Assembly: GCA_013202335.1 (NCBI GenBank)
Contig: JABMQR010000095.1
Coordinates: 1 to 23,733 of the forward strand
Length of the DNA: 23,733 nt
From: Bacteroidota bacterium
GTDB taxonomy: Bacteria > Spirochaetota > Spirochaetia > JABMQR01
Direction of reading: 5' to 3'
Shown: positions 1 through 7,872 of the stretch, piece after piece
How positions within the stretch are numbered: the first letter of the stretch is position 1
Layout of the letters: every line of letters begins with the position of its first letter
The notes under the pieces: generated by a model
Databases searched by the model: none
Told to the model about the DNA's origin: nothing
What the model saw: only the letters and a program-made list of their open reading frames with translations
Position numbers and translations under genes: made by a program

Positions 1-45
1 ATCCTGGGTAAAAGCTGATTCTCATAACCGTCCTCAGGAGTTACC

Positions 46-1908
46 ATGGATAAAAATACCTTAATAGCAATTGTTTTATCAGTACTTATTATAGTAGCCG
101 GATTCGCGATCCAGGCTGTTTTCTTTGCGCCCGATCCTGTGACGGAAGAAATTTCTTCCAGTCAACCAGCAACGACAACAGTTCAACCCTCCTCTACCGT
201 CTCTACTATACCCGTATCACCTTCAAACTCAGTATCCAATATAACAGGTTCGCCAGGATCAATTGCTGCTGTTGGGGAAGATCCTTCAGTAAAAGAAGCC
301 AGATTTGAAACGGAAGTATTTGATATAATTTTTGATGCAGAAAACGCATCAATTGCAAGCATGAAATTGAAAAATCACCTTGATGAAGGTGTTCCTGTAG
401 AACTTATTTTTAAGGATTCCGCAGAAGATTCAGCCTTTAAACTCTATTTTGGATATGATACTGAAACTAAAGCGGATTATGGATACTATGTTTCCAGACC
501 TGATGAGTACACTATCAGGTTTACCAGAGATTTTGGTATTATTGGTCAGGACGGCACTATGCAGCCGGAAACATTCAGCCTGATAAAAACCTATGTTTTT
601 TCAGAAAGTGATTACCTGTTTGAATTATATATTGAGATGAAAAACAGTGTTAATGAGGTAGTTCCGTTAAATTACAACGGGTTCGCCTACACGCTTGCTT
701 TTGAACCACAGATTGGGCCGGAATTTTTTGAAGCCCCAGATGGAAGATATAAATATAGAAAATTTTATACCCTGCAGGACGGAAAGAAAAAAGAGGCTAA
801 AGTTAAAAATGATGAGTATATTGTAGACTCTCTTTTTTCCTGGGCCGCATTAACCGGAAAGTATTTTACAGTTATTGGAATTCCTGATGCAACAGACTAC
901 ACACTTCGTCTTAACGAAGGCTCAACGGATATTATACCCCTAACCTCATCAATGAAATTTTCCCGGCCTGCTATGAACAGTTCAATGAATACAGATGTTT
1001 TTCGCTTTTATATAGGTCCGCAGCAAAAACAGCACCTTGCTCTTTATAACGACGCAGAAGATAACGGCTTTAGGTTAAAAGATTTACAGCTTGAAAAGGC
1101 TATGGATTCAAGTTCCTGGTTTGGTTGGTTGGAGAATATCCTGAAATGGCTGCTTGCAGTTTTTTACAGGATGATTCCTAATTATGGTATAGCTATTATA
1201 CTGCTTACAATTCTCATTAAAGTAGTGCTTTTCCCTATTACAAGAAAATCTTATCAGTCAACAGCTAAAATGCAGGGACTTAACCCGCAGATACAGGAAA
1301 TAAAAGAGAAGTACAAAGACAACTCAGCAAAAATGAATCAGGAAATGTCAGCGCTCTATAAAGCGGAGAAAGTTAACCCAATGGGTGGTTGTCTTCCAAT
1401 GCTGCTGCAGTTTCCGATATTTATTGCCCTGTATGGTCTTCTAAATAAACATTTTGAGTTGAGAGGGGCTGTTTTTATTCCGGGATGGATAAGCGACCTC
1501 TCCTCTCCTGAAACAATATGGAACTTTGCTCCGGTTAATATTCCTTTTGTAGGCAGTGATCTTAGATTACTTCCGATATTGTATGTTGCAACTATGGTTT
1601 TCTCAATGAAAGTAAGCCAGTCTGCAGCTTCAGGATCCGGAAATAATGCAAATATGACAAAAATATTTACGTACGTTATGCCGATAATGTTTTTCTTCAT
1701 CTTGTATAATGCGCCGTCTGGTTTAATACTCTACTGGACAGTTATGAATATCTTTACCGTAATCCAGCAGCGAGTAACGAATAGTGTTCAACATCATAAA
1801 GAAGAAGAAATGGAGAAAAGTGCTCCTAAGTTTAAAATTGTCAGGAAACCAAATGGTAATAAAACAGCAGGAAAAAAGCCTCAATCGAAAAACAAAAAAA
1901 AGAGATAA
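46..1908 (+). CDS. yidC: Membrane protein insertase YidC
   Basis: YidC inserts and folds inner-membrane proteins, alone or with the Sec translocon. The 620-residue product has the gram-negative layout: an N-terminal membrane anchor (about residues 6-28), a Ser/Thr/Pro-rich linker (about 35-75), a large periplasmic beta domain (about 80-340), and the conserved C-terminal insertase core from about 365. The core starts with an amphipathic stretch and a membrane segment rich in Ile/Leu, then a charged cytoplasmic loop (about 405-450), the NPMGGCLPMLLQFPIF motif, and further membrane spans up to about 580. The tail is strongly basic (repeated Lys), as expected for ribosome contact. An AGGAG ribosome site at 36-40 lies five bases before the ATG, fixing the start. 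The 45 bases upstream probably hold the end of the preceding gene; rnpA/yidD usually lie there, but too little is visible to name it. khpB follows after 62 bases. Confidence 0.97.
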   Translation: MDKNTLIAIVLSVLIIVAGFAIQAVFFAPDPVTEEISSSQPATTTVQPSSTVSTIPVSPSNSVSNITGSPGSIAAVGEDPSVKEARFETEVFDIIFDAENASIASMKLKNHLDEGVPVELIFKDSAEDSAFKLYFGYDTETKADYGYYVSRPDEYTIRFTRDFGIIGQDGTMQPETFSLIKTYVFSESDYLFELYIEMKNSVNEVVPLNYNGFAYTLAFEPQIGPEFFEAPDGRYKYRKFYTLQDGKKKEAKVKNDEYIVDSLFSWAALTGKYFTVIGIPDATDYTLRLNEGSTDIIPLTSSMKFSRPAMNSSMNTDVFRFYIGPQQKQHLALYNDAEDNGFRLKDLQLEKAMDSSSWFGWLENILKWLLAVFYRMIPNYGIAIILLTILIKVVLFPITRKSYQSTAKMQGLNPQIQEIKEKYKDNSAKMNQEMSALYKAEKVNPMGGCLPMLLQFPIFIALYGLLNKHFELRGAVFIPGWISDLSSPETIWNFAPVNIPFVGSDLRLLPILYVATMVFSMKVSQSAASGSGNNANMTKIFTYVMPIMFFFILYNAPSGLILYWTVMNIFTVIQQRVTNSVQHHKEEEMEKSAPKFKIVRKPNGNKTAGKKPQSKNKKKR

Positions 1909-1970
1909 TACGTGAGGTGGTTTTATCAACAAAAGCGTGATAATACCTCTCCTGAAATAGGTGGAATATA

Positions 1971-2648
1971 ATGATAAGAGAATTTGAAGGTAAAACTGAA
2001 CAGGAAGCAATTGATAATGCTATCAAAGAATTAAACCTCGGTAGAGAAGATTTTGATGTTGAGGTGATCGAGAGTGAGAAAAAAGGTCTTTTTAGGAAAG
2101 GATCGGTAACAATCAGGATACATGTAGAAGAAGCGGCAGAGGCTAAAGAAGAGACACGAGGGATTTCTCGGGTTAATTTTGAAGCTTCTGATGATTTTGA
2201 AAAAAAGGTTGTTATTTTTGTAAATAATGTTCTTCTTAAAATGGGCTTTCCCGGAGCGATTTCTATTGCTTTCAGGAGAGATTATAAGCTAGGTTTAAAC
2301 ATTGATTCAAAAGATTCCGGTATTATAATTGGGAAAAAAGGGAAAAACCTCGATGCACTCCAGCTTCTGACAAATGTATATTCAGGGCAGCTGGATAACT
2401 CAAAAAAAGTAGTTATTGACAGCGAGAACTATCGTTTGCGACATGAAGAATATCTGGTGAAACTTGCATATAAAACAGCAGAACAAGTTAAAGACACTAA
2501 ACGATCCAGACTTCTTGAACCTATGAACCCCTTTGAGAGAAGACTGATACACACTGCTCTTAACGATATACTGGATATAGATACAAGAAGTGAAGGTGAC
2601 GGACTGTATAAACAGGTCAGAGTTTTTTATAAAGGATTGAATACCTGA
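1971..2648 (+). CDS. khpB: RNA-binding protein KhpB/Jag (Jag_N, KH, R3H)
   Basis: This is a single-stranded nucleic-acid binding protein of the Jag/KhpB/EloR family, which in other bacteria works with KhpA and influences cell elongation and sRNA/mRNA metabolism. Three domains are visible in 225 residues: Jag_N at about 1-52 (with the KKGLFRKG motif), a KH domain at about 75-150 with the GKKG loop at 121-124, and a C-terminal R3H domain at about 160-223 whose Arg-x3-His signature is R190/H194 in the segment PFERRLIHTAL. The ribosome site is AGGTGG (about 1959-1964). Its position right after yidC is the classic arrangement and supports the call. The 62-base gap holds an imperfect hairpin (GAGGT 1914-1918 with ACCTC 1945-1949, TTATCA 1923-1928 with TGATAA 1938-1943), which is not obviously a terminator, so the genes are probably co-transcribed. 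Confidence 0.95.
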   Translation: MIREFEGKTEQEAIDNAIKELNLGREDFDVEVIESEKKGLFRKGSVTIRIHVEEAAEAKEETRGISRVNFEASDDFEKKVVIFVNNVLLKMGFPGAISIAFRRDYKLGLNIDSKDSGIIIGKKGKNLDALQLLTNVYSGQLDNSKKVVIDSENYRLRHEEYLVKLAYKTAEQVKDTKRSRLLEPMNPFERRLIHTALNDILDIDTRSEGDGLYKQVRVFYKGLNT

Positions 2649-2792
2649 TATAGTGGGATCTTTGCAAAATGGAATTAAGCTTTCAGCTATATTTTTCCTA
2701 ATTATTAAAGATCAACCTATTAGTCAGAAGTTTTCGTATTCTATATATTTTGTATATTACAACAATTTATATAAATACTATCGAAAATTCAA

Positions 2793-2910
2793 ACCCATGT
2801 AAGCATGGGTCAAGGCATATTGAAGAAAATCGGAATAAAACGAAGTTTAATTCTTGGATTTTAAAAATTGCCTCTGGTACCAGACACGATGAAGACCTTC
2901 GGAGGTCACA
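2793..2910 (+). promoter_or_regulatory. Structured 5' leader of metK, possible translational control
   Basis: The 262-bp gap before metK is noncoding. It contains a perfect 7-bp hairpin (ACCCATG 2793-2799, loop TAAG, CATGGGT 2804-2810) without a following T-tract, a perfect 12-bp palindrome TCTGGTACCAGA (2873-2884), and a hairpin GACCT/TCGG/AGGTC (2894-2907) that takes up part of the GGAGG ribosome site (2901-2905) five bases before the ATG. CCTC at 2871-2874 could compete for the same GGAGG. These pairings are seen directly; regulation by them is inference. SAM-dependent control of metK by leader RNA is well known, but I could not match the core of SAM-I, SAM-II or SMK riboswitches. A weak promoter could lie at about 2750-2777. 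A weak hairpin plus T-run after khpB (about 2682-2700) may end that transcript. Confidence 0.4.
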
Positions 2911-4083
2911 ATGAAGAGACAAGAGAATAAATCATATCTGTTCACCTCAGAATCTGTAAGTGAGGGACATCCTGATAAATTATGTGATCAAATTTCAGAT
3001 GCAGTACTAGATGCTTGTTTGAGGGACGATCCAACCTCACGTGTAGCTTGTGAAACTTTTGCGACAACAGGAATGGTTCTGGTTGGTGGAGAAATAACAA
3101 CAGATACCTATGTTTTCCTACAAACTCTAGTGAGAAAAGTTGTTGAAGAGGTTGGCTATACTGATCCTGATTACGGGTTAGATTATCAGTCAATGGCAAT
3201 TCTAAATACTATACATACACAATCTCCTGATATTTCACAAGGAATAGCCATTAGGGAAGGAGTTAACAAGGGTCTTCAGGGTGCTGGAGATCAGGGTATG
3301 ATGTTCGGATATGCATGCGACGAAACTCCTGAGCTAATGCCGGCACCCATTATGTTCAGTCATAAACTTCTGAAAAAGGCAGCAGCACTACGTAAGGGGA
3401 ATGAAATTACCTGGATGAGACCGGATGCTAAAAGTCAGGTAACTTTGCGTTATGAAAACGGCAGACCTGTACATGTAGATACAGTGGTGTTGTCACATCA
3501 GCATAATTCTAATGTTTCTCAGGAAGAGATTCATGAATCTCTTCTAGAGCTGGTTATTAAGCCGACACTTGAACCAACAGGTTTGTTTAATGAAAAAACC
3601 AGGATACTCACAAATCCTACCGGTAGATTTGTAATTGGTGGTCCTCATGGTGATTCAGGGCTTACAGGAAGAAAAATTATTGTAGATACCTATGGTGGAA
3701 TGGGTCGGCATGGCGGCGGAGCTTTCAGTGGGAAAGACCCATCTAAAGTAGACCGTTCTGGTGCATATATGGCCAGATATATTGCGAAAAACATTGTTTC
3801 AGCTGGCCTTTGCCGTCGGTGCGAGGTTGAGATTGCCTATGCAATAGGTATACCTGAGCCGATATCAATACTAGTGGAAACATTTGGTACAGGAATGGTT
3901 CCGGACAGTTTGATTGAAGAAATAGTAAGGAAAGAATTTGACCTTTCTCCTGCCGGGATTATTAAGAATCTTAACCTGTTGAACCCCATTTACCAAAAAA
4001 CTGCAGCTTATGGACATTTTGGAAGAGAAGGCTTTACCTGGGAAGAGTGTGATAAATCAGAAATACTGAAAAGCTATTTATAA
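2911..4083 (+). CDS. metK: S-adenosylmethionine synthase
   Basis: MetK makes S-adenosylmethionine from methionine and ATP in the cytoplasm, with release of phosphate and diphosphate. The 390-residue protein is of normal family length and carries all signature motifs: the N-terminal [19 protein letters not shown] block (13-31) with the ATP-binding His20, the [10 protein letters not shown] motif at 126-135, [12 protein letters not shown] at 244-255, and the glycine-rich phosphate loop [16 protein letters not shown] at 268-283. The ATG is preceded by GGAGG at 2901-2905, which is part of a small hairpin. It is flanked by khpB upstream and converges on the kinase gene downstream; a shared terminator separates them. 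Nothing in it looks truncated or unusual. Confidence 0.98.
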   Translation: MKRQENKSYLFTSESVSEGHPDKLCDQISDAVLDACLRDDPTSRVACETFATTGMVLVGGEITTDTYVFLQTLVRKVVEEVGYTDPDYGLDYQSMAILNTIHTQSPDISQGIAIREGVNKGLQGAGDQGMMFGYACDETPELMPAPIMFSHKLLKKAAALRKGNEITWMRPDAKSQVTLRYENGRPVHVDTVVLSHQHNSNVSQEEIHESLLELVIKPTLEPTGLFNEKTRILTNPTGRFVIGGPHGDSGLTGRKIIVDTYGGMGRHGGGAFSGKDPSKVDRSGAYMARYIAKNIVSAGLCRRCEVEIAYAIGIPEPISILVETFGTGMVPDSLIEEIVRKEFDLSPAGIIKNLNLLNPIYQKTAAYGHFGREGFTWEECDKSEILKSYL

Positions 4084-4094
4084 TAAATCTAAAT

Positions 4095-4150
4095 AATTCC
4101 TGGTAGAAGCAGAGATACTGAAAATCTTTACTATTGCCAGGAATTTTTTT
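4095..4150. terminator. Bidirectional terminator between metK and the kinase gene
   Basis: A perfect 9-bp stem, AATTCCTGG (4095-4103) with CCAGGAATT (4137-4145), is followed on the + strand by a run of seven T (4144-4150). The loop is long (33 bases). On the - strand the same stem is followed by an AT-rich stretch. The right arm lies just after the position where the leftward kinase gene ends (stop codon at 4131-4133 is inside the loop), so it can serve both convergent genes. Confidence 0.6.
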
Positions 4151-5126
4151 CTATAGAGTCAGTTAATAATCGTATTTTTTCTGGGGAAAATTGAGCCCCG
4201 TGCTGGCCAATAATCTCTCCTGCAAGAAAAGAGGCCAGAAGGCCACTGTCAAACGGGGAAAGAGAGCGGCATAAGCCCAGCAGAAATCCGGCTGCATATA
4301 CATCTCCTGCGCCAGTTGTATCAACAGGATCCTTCCCTTTTACAGGAACAGCATACATTATACCGTTATCGCATATAAATGAGCCATGTTTTCCATTCTT
4401 TACAATGGCAGTCTTACAAAGCTTCCCCATACTTTTAGCACACTCATATGCATCATAGTTATCAAATAAAATTCTTGCCTCTTCATTATTAGCAAAGACT
4501 ATATCAGCATGCTTCTCAATTAAATCAAGAAAAGCTAAACGGTTTCTACTTACGGCAAAAGGGTCGGCTATATCAAAAGATATTCTGGTTCCCGATTTTT
4601 CAGCAATTGAGATTCCCTTGAGGATAGATTGTTTCTGTGAATTAGTATCCCACATATACCCGGTAAAGTGAAAGAAATCAGCCTCATGTATTATGTTCTG
4701 ACTAATATCATCAGGTCCAAACAATCTGTTTGCTCCCAAAAACGTATTCATTGTTCTCTCTGAATCCGGAGTTATAAGGATTATACTGGATCCTGTAGGA
4801 GCTTTACATCGCTTAAGTTCATCAAAAACCGATAATTCAGTTAGCCTGTTTTTATAAATATCACTAAATTCATCAGAACCAACCATGCCGGCAACAGCTG
4901 CAGAGATACCAAAGGAAGCTAGTGTAATTATGGTATTTGGGCAGGATCCACCACAGCTGTAGGCAACCTTTTTATCAGAAATAAAAGATAAGAGTTCTTT
5001 TCTCCGCTCCCCATCAATCAGGTGCATAGTACCTTTATGCAGACCCAGCAAAGCGAGATCCTCTTCAGTTATTTGAGTTATTATATCTATTAGTGGATTT
5101 CCTATGCCATATACTTTTGGAACCAT
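4131..5126 (-). CDS. PfkB-family sugar/nucleoside kinase, adenosine-kinase-like
   Basis: This is an ATP-dependent ribokinase/PfkB-fold kinase. From the ATG at 5126 it has 331 residues, typical for adenosine kinase and ribokinase. Visible motifs are the N-terminal GIGNPLID strand (7-14), the substrate-site SCGGSCPNT block (57-65, the family's GG switch), SFDIADPF (183-190), FANNEEA (211-217), and the C-terminal signature DTTGAGDVYAAGF (269-281) with the catalytic base Asp275. The PxxGNxxxD and CGGSxxNT style resembles bacterial adenosine kinases, but the substrate cannot be fixed by eye; it could be another nucleoside or sugar kinase. An upstream-extended reading frame reaches 5213 but would overlap the acyltransferase by 64 bases and add a poorly conserved lead. 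The chosen ATG lies 23 bases past that gene's stop. No strong ribosome site is seen, suggesting coupling. It is last in the glycosyltransferase-acyltransferase-kinase operon. Confidence 0.85.
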   Translation of the reverse strand: MVPKVYGIGNPLIDIITQITEEDLALLGLHKGTMHLIDGERRKELLSFISDKKVAYSCGGSCPNTIITLASFGISAAVAGMVGSDEFSDIYKNRLTELSVFDELKRCKAPTGSSIILITPDSERTMNTFLGANRLFGPDDISQNIIHEADFFHFTGYMWDTNSQKQSILKGISIAEKSGTRISFDIADPFAVSRNRLAFLDLIEKHADIVFANNEEARILFDNYDAYECAKSMGKLCKTAIVKNGKHGSFICDNGIMYAVPVKGKDPVDTTGAGDVYAAGFLLGLCRSLSPFDSGLLASFLAGEIIGQHGAQFSPEKIRLLTDSIEKNSWQ

Positions 5127-5149
5127 ATTTGTATAGTATCTGGAAAGTA

Positions 5150-5818
5150 TCAACGATACAAGTTTAATCTTTTTTCCATAACCGAAAAAGAATAGTTTGC
5201 CGCAGCCTCGCAATTTTCCTTTTTTGAGTTGTATTCATTAAATGTTGAAGTATAAAAGGGCTTCTCTATTTGCATAATTATTTTAGGCGGAAAAACTTTT
5301 CTTTTAACCTGTATTTCTACAATAGGAATAATGGGGATATTAAAAAAACGTGAGACTGAAAATGCACCCGTCTCAAACTGGCGAAGAGTTTGTGTTCCGC
5401 TCAACAACTCTCCCTCCGGGAAAAAATGAATCGAATGGGGGCTGGGTCTACGTAAAAGTCTACCAATTGGGCGTATGATTTTCCCGGGAGTTTCTTCCGG
5501 AATAGGAAAACTTCTTAAAAGGCGGACGAACAGGGACAGTCTTGTGCTTTCAAACGTTTTCTCCAAACCGGTAAAATAGACTTTGTTGGGCCAAACAGCA
5601 GCAGCTACAAACCCCGGATCAAGATAATGACAGTGATTTGAGATGAAGACGGCATTTCTGATACCTTTTAGATTTGATCTTCCCCTGACCCGAAAAGAGA
5701 AAAGGATTGGGTACACAATGAGTTGAAGTAAAAAAACAAGTCCGTATACAATCCTGGAAAAAAAGTAAAAGAGCTTGGATTCCGGGATGATTGTTATTTT
5801 ACTACCCTGTTTTTCCAT
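5150..5818 (-). CDS. PlsC-type 1-acylglycerol-3-phosphate-like acyltransferase
   Basis: A membrane-bound acyltransferase of the PlsC/LPLAT superfamily, 222 residues. The catalytic HX4D motif is NHCHYLD (61-67; His62 and Asp67), followed by the substrate-binding FPEG motif (133-136) and the Pro-rich strand IPIIPIVEIQ (161-170). A hydrophobic segment at about 22-43 anchors it to the inner membrane. The ATG has a good ribosome site (AAAGGA, 5-6 bases away) and overlaps the end of the upstream glycosyltransferase gene by 25 bases, so the two are translationally linked. Many such proteins acylate lysophosphatidate, but pairing with a CrtQ/CruC-like glycosyltransferase recalls enzymes that acylate the sugar of a glycosylated lipid or carotenoid (CrtO of staphyloxanthin, CruD of chlorobactene). 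Which substrate applies here is inference. Confidence 0.85.
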   Translation of the reverse strand: MEKQGSKITIIPESKLFYFFSRIVYGLVFLLQLIVYPILFSFRVRGRSNLKGIRNAVFISNHCHYLDPGFVAAAVWPNKVYFTGLEKTFESTRLSLFVRLLRSFPIPEETPGKIIRPIGRLLRRPSPHSIHFFPEGELLSGTQTLRQFETGAFSVSRFFNIPIIPIVEIQVKRKVFPPKIIMQIEKPFYTSTFNEYNSKKENCEAAANYSFSVMEKRLNLYR

Positions 5819-6927
5819 AAAAATCCTTTATCTGTTAGTGTGAAATATATTCCTCTTAAAAGCATATATATTACCAGCGGAAAAGCCCAGGGATAGAGTA
5901 AGGCCGTATGAATGGGGAAATGGTTAAAAACAAGAACAGTAATCCATGCAGTGCATAAAGAAACAACTCCAACATACAGGAAAAAGGGAATAGACAGTGG
6001 TGAGAAAAAAAGATAAAAAATGAAAATCCATGAGGGAAGAACAACAAACAGTAAGAACAGGGGTATCAACAATATGAGAATAACCATTTTTTTATCAAAA
6101 AAATCAAAAATACACTTTGTTATACCCTGAACTGAAGTTTGGAAAGAGTCATACATTTTACAGGAAACTACTGTTCCAACACGGAGAAAAACCTGTCGAA
6201 ATCCGTTTTTAATAAGAAGTCTTCCCATGTGGATATCATCAGTCAAAACTTTAGGTATTGATGCATACCCTCCAACGGCCCAATATGCTGCAGACCTGAT
6301 ACAGAGGTACTGACCTAACACAAGACCAAAGATTGGATGAGGTTTTTTTTTCTGTGTCCAAACCGGCGTGAAAAAAATCAGATTCAGGAACATTAGTGAT
6401 AATACAGGTCCAATTGAAACAGCTGAGAATTTCTGGCGGGGATACCCGGATAAAAAATCAGCATTATGGTACTCAAGATTTGTGACAGCAAAAGAGACAC
6501 TCTCTTTTTTATGTTTTGTATCTGCATCTGTGAAGAGAAGAATTTCACCACCTGCCTCTGCTGCCAGCTGGTGCAGCGCATGATTTTTACCATACCAGCT
6601 ATCAGGGAGCGGCTTTCCGCGTACAATTCGGATTGAGCTGTGTGCAGCCTCATAAGCAGACAGGACTTCCCATGTTTTATCTGAAGAAAGATCATCAAGG
6701 ACAATTATTTCATAATTAACGTAGCTTTGGTTTAATAAAGAGTCCAAACACTGACCTATAGTCTGCGCTTCATTCCTAACAGGAATTAATACGGAAACCT
6801 TCGGGCCGTTAATTACAAACGGGCGTAAAGAATTTCTGTATATAAACAAAAGGTTTCTTACAGACATATAAAGAGCAAACAATCCGGCAGCTGCTGCGAT
6901 AAGGATATAAATTTCTTCCCACATCAT
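5794..6927 (-). CDS. Membrane glycosyltransferase family 2 (CrtQ/HpnB/CruC-like)
   Basis: A GT-A fold inverting glycosyltransferase with an N-terminal membrane anchor (about 6-30) and several C-terminal membrane spans (from about 281 to the end). Motifs, numbered from the Met at 6927 (377 residues): SVLIPVRNEA (45-54) at the nucleotide-sugar site, VLDDLSSD (76-83), PLPDSWYGKNHALHQLA (106-122), the metal-binding DAD at 134-136, the acceptor-side GQYLCIRSAAYWAVGGY (205-221), and TDDIHMG (229-235) with the likely catalytic Asp. The PLPDSWYGKN..A.HQ block is typical of the subgroup that includes diaponeurosporenoate and hopanoid-associated glycosyltransferases. The frame is open up to 7035, but the first 36 residues of that version do not fit the family, while the tandem ATGs at 6922-6927 directly precede the membrane anchor. 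Neither start has a strong ribosome site. It is first in a three-gene operon with the acyltransferase and kinase. Confidence 0.87.
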   Translation of the reverse strand: MMWEEIYILIAAAAGLFALYMSVRNLLFIYRNSLRPFVINGPKVSVLIPVRNEAQTIGQCLDSLLNQSYVNYEIIVLDDLSSDKTWEVLSAYEAAHSSIRIVRGKPLPDSWYGKNHALHQLAAEAGGEILLFTDADTKHKKESVSFAVTNLEYHNADFLSGYPRQKFSAVSIGPVLSLMFLNLIFFTPVWTQKKKPHPIFGLVLGQYLCIRSAAYWAVGGYASIPKVLTDDIHMGRLLIKNGFRQVFLRVGTVVSCKMYDSFQTSVQGITKCIFDFFDKKMVILILLIPLFLLFVVLPSWIFIFYLFFSPLSIPFFLYVGVVSLCTAWITVLVFNHFPIHTALLYPWAFPLVIYMLLRGIYFTLTDKGFLWKNRVVK

Positions 6928-7081
6928 TACTAACAGGCTATAGAAACAGAGTTGGTTGGTCAATGTTGATTTACTGCATAAAGCTTTTCTTTTTTCACAA
7001 TACAGATAGTTAAGAATTTTGCTCGTAAATAACATATAGAAGAGTCCCGGTAAATGTGCTACCTTTTTCTACAACATGAAC

Positions 7082-7087
7082 TATAAT
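7082..7087 (+). promoter_or_regulatory. Candidate -10 box for the 7120 gene
   Basis: A perfect TATAAT lies 32 bases before the ATG at 7120, within the 192-bp divergent gap (6928-7119). I see no convincing -35 hexamer at 16-18 bases, so this is only a candidate. Confidence 0.3.
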
Positions 7088-7119
7088 TTATCAGTAAAGA
7101 AGGTAGGGCAGGGAAGAAT

Positions 7120-7872
7120 ATGACTTTCCGTTTTCTGATTATCCTCTCCTTGATTATATATATTCCACTTATTGTACTGTCCGGAGAAGAAACTCATACA
7201 TTCCCTGAACCGGACATAGTTAAAGAAAAGACATTTTCCCAAAAACCACAAAGTTTTTATTGCCCAAAACCCATAGAAGAGGAAGTTCTTCAATGGATTG
7301 GTACGAACGAATTCACTCTGGGGTCTGAATTACTTTATAAACTAAAAGATATTCTGCTCTATGCTGATATGCTCGATGTGTATAATGGATTACTGGGATT
7401 CAGTAATATGAAAGGTCTTACCTACTATTCAACGAGAGATAAAGAGATAAGGACTCTTATTGATAATTCTTATAGAGTTTTAGGGTCTGAAGACAGAACC
7501 CCGCTTCCTGATTTGCAGCTTGGAGAACTTCTTTCTGAAGCCCATATATTTGTTCAGCAAAAAATGCGTGATTTTGGAGAAGTTTTATGGGAGATACAAT
7601 ATCGATATGATGGGAAGTATATTTTTGTCTATCTCACTAATTATGAATCTATTTATTATGGTCCTTTTAAGATAATAAATACCGGACAGTTCTCAGTAAT
7701 GCTCACAGCGGTTCCTGATAAAAACGATATAATTATTTATCAAATAGGAACAGTGGAGTCTACCGGATTACGATTTCTCTCTAGTCTGGGACTTGGGTCT
7801 CATCTGGAAGAGTCTTTTTATCATAGGATGAAAGCCTTTAAATCCGTGTATGCGGGATCCCTGATAGAATAA
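7120..7872 (+). CDS. Secreted or periplasmic protein of unknown function
   Basis: A 250-residue protein that I cannot assign with confidence; it may belong to a conserved spirochaete family of unknown function. It begins with a clear Sec signal peptide (about residues 1-21: basic start, hydrophobic Leu/Ile run, Leu-Ser-Gly before Glu-Glu) without a lipobox cysteine, so it should be periplasmic or surface-released. The mature part is mixed alpha/beta with many aromatic residues, a middle stretch of tyrosines around the start of the second third, and a C-terminal Leu/Ser/Gly-rich segment followed by a helix that could be membrane-active. No catalytic motif is recognisable. The ATG has an AGGGAAGA ribosome site a few bases upstream. 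Its stop codon abuts, with no gap, the stop codon of the convergent TPR gene. Confidence 0.75.
   Translation: MTFRFLIILSLIIYIPLIVLSGEETHTFPEPDIVKEKTFSQKPQSFYCPKPIEEEVLQWIGTNEFTLGSELLYKLKDILLYADMLDVYNGLLGFSNMKGLTYYSTRDKEIRTLIDNSYRVLGSEDRTPLPDLQLGELLSEAHIFVQQKMRDFGEVLWEIQYRYDGKYIFVYLTNYESIYYGPFKIINTGQFSVMLTAVPDKNDIIIYQIGTVESTGLRFLSSLGLGSHLEESFYHRMKAFKSVYAGSLIE

Noticed and set aside
2649..2910. Known SAM riboswitch upstream of metK
   Set aside because: I compared by eye with SAM-I, SAM-II and SMK core features and found no matching core; only generic hairpins are present.
5127..5213. N-terminal extension of the PfkB kinase
   Set aside because: It would overlap the acyltransferase gene by 64 bases and adds a basic, non-family lead before the conserved VYGIGNPLID start.
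6368..6704. Short open frames opposite or out of phase within the glycosyltransferase
   Set aside because: They lie wholly inside a well-supported gene and have no ribosome site or recognisable domain.
6928..7035. Extra 36 N-terminal residues of the glycosyltransferase
   Set aside because: Cys/Lys-rich lead without family match or ribosome site; the membrane anchor follows directly after the ATG pair at 6922-6927.
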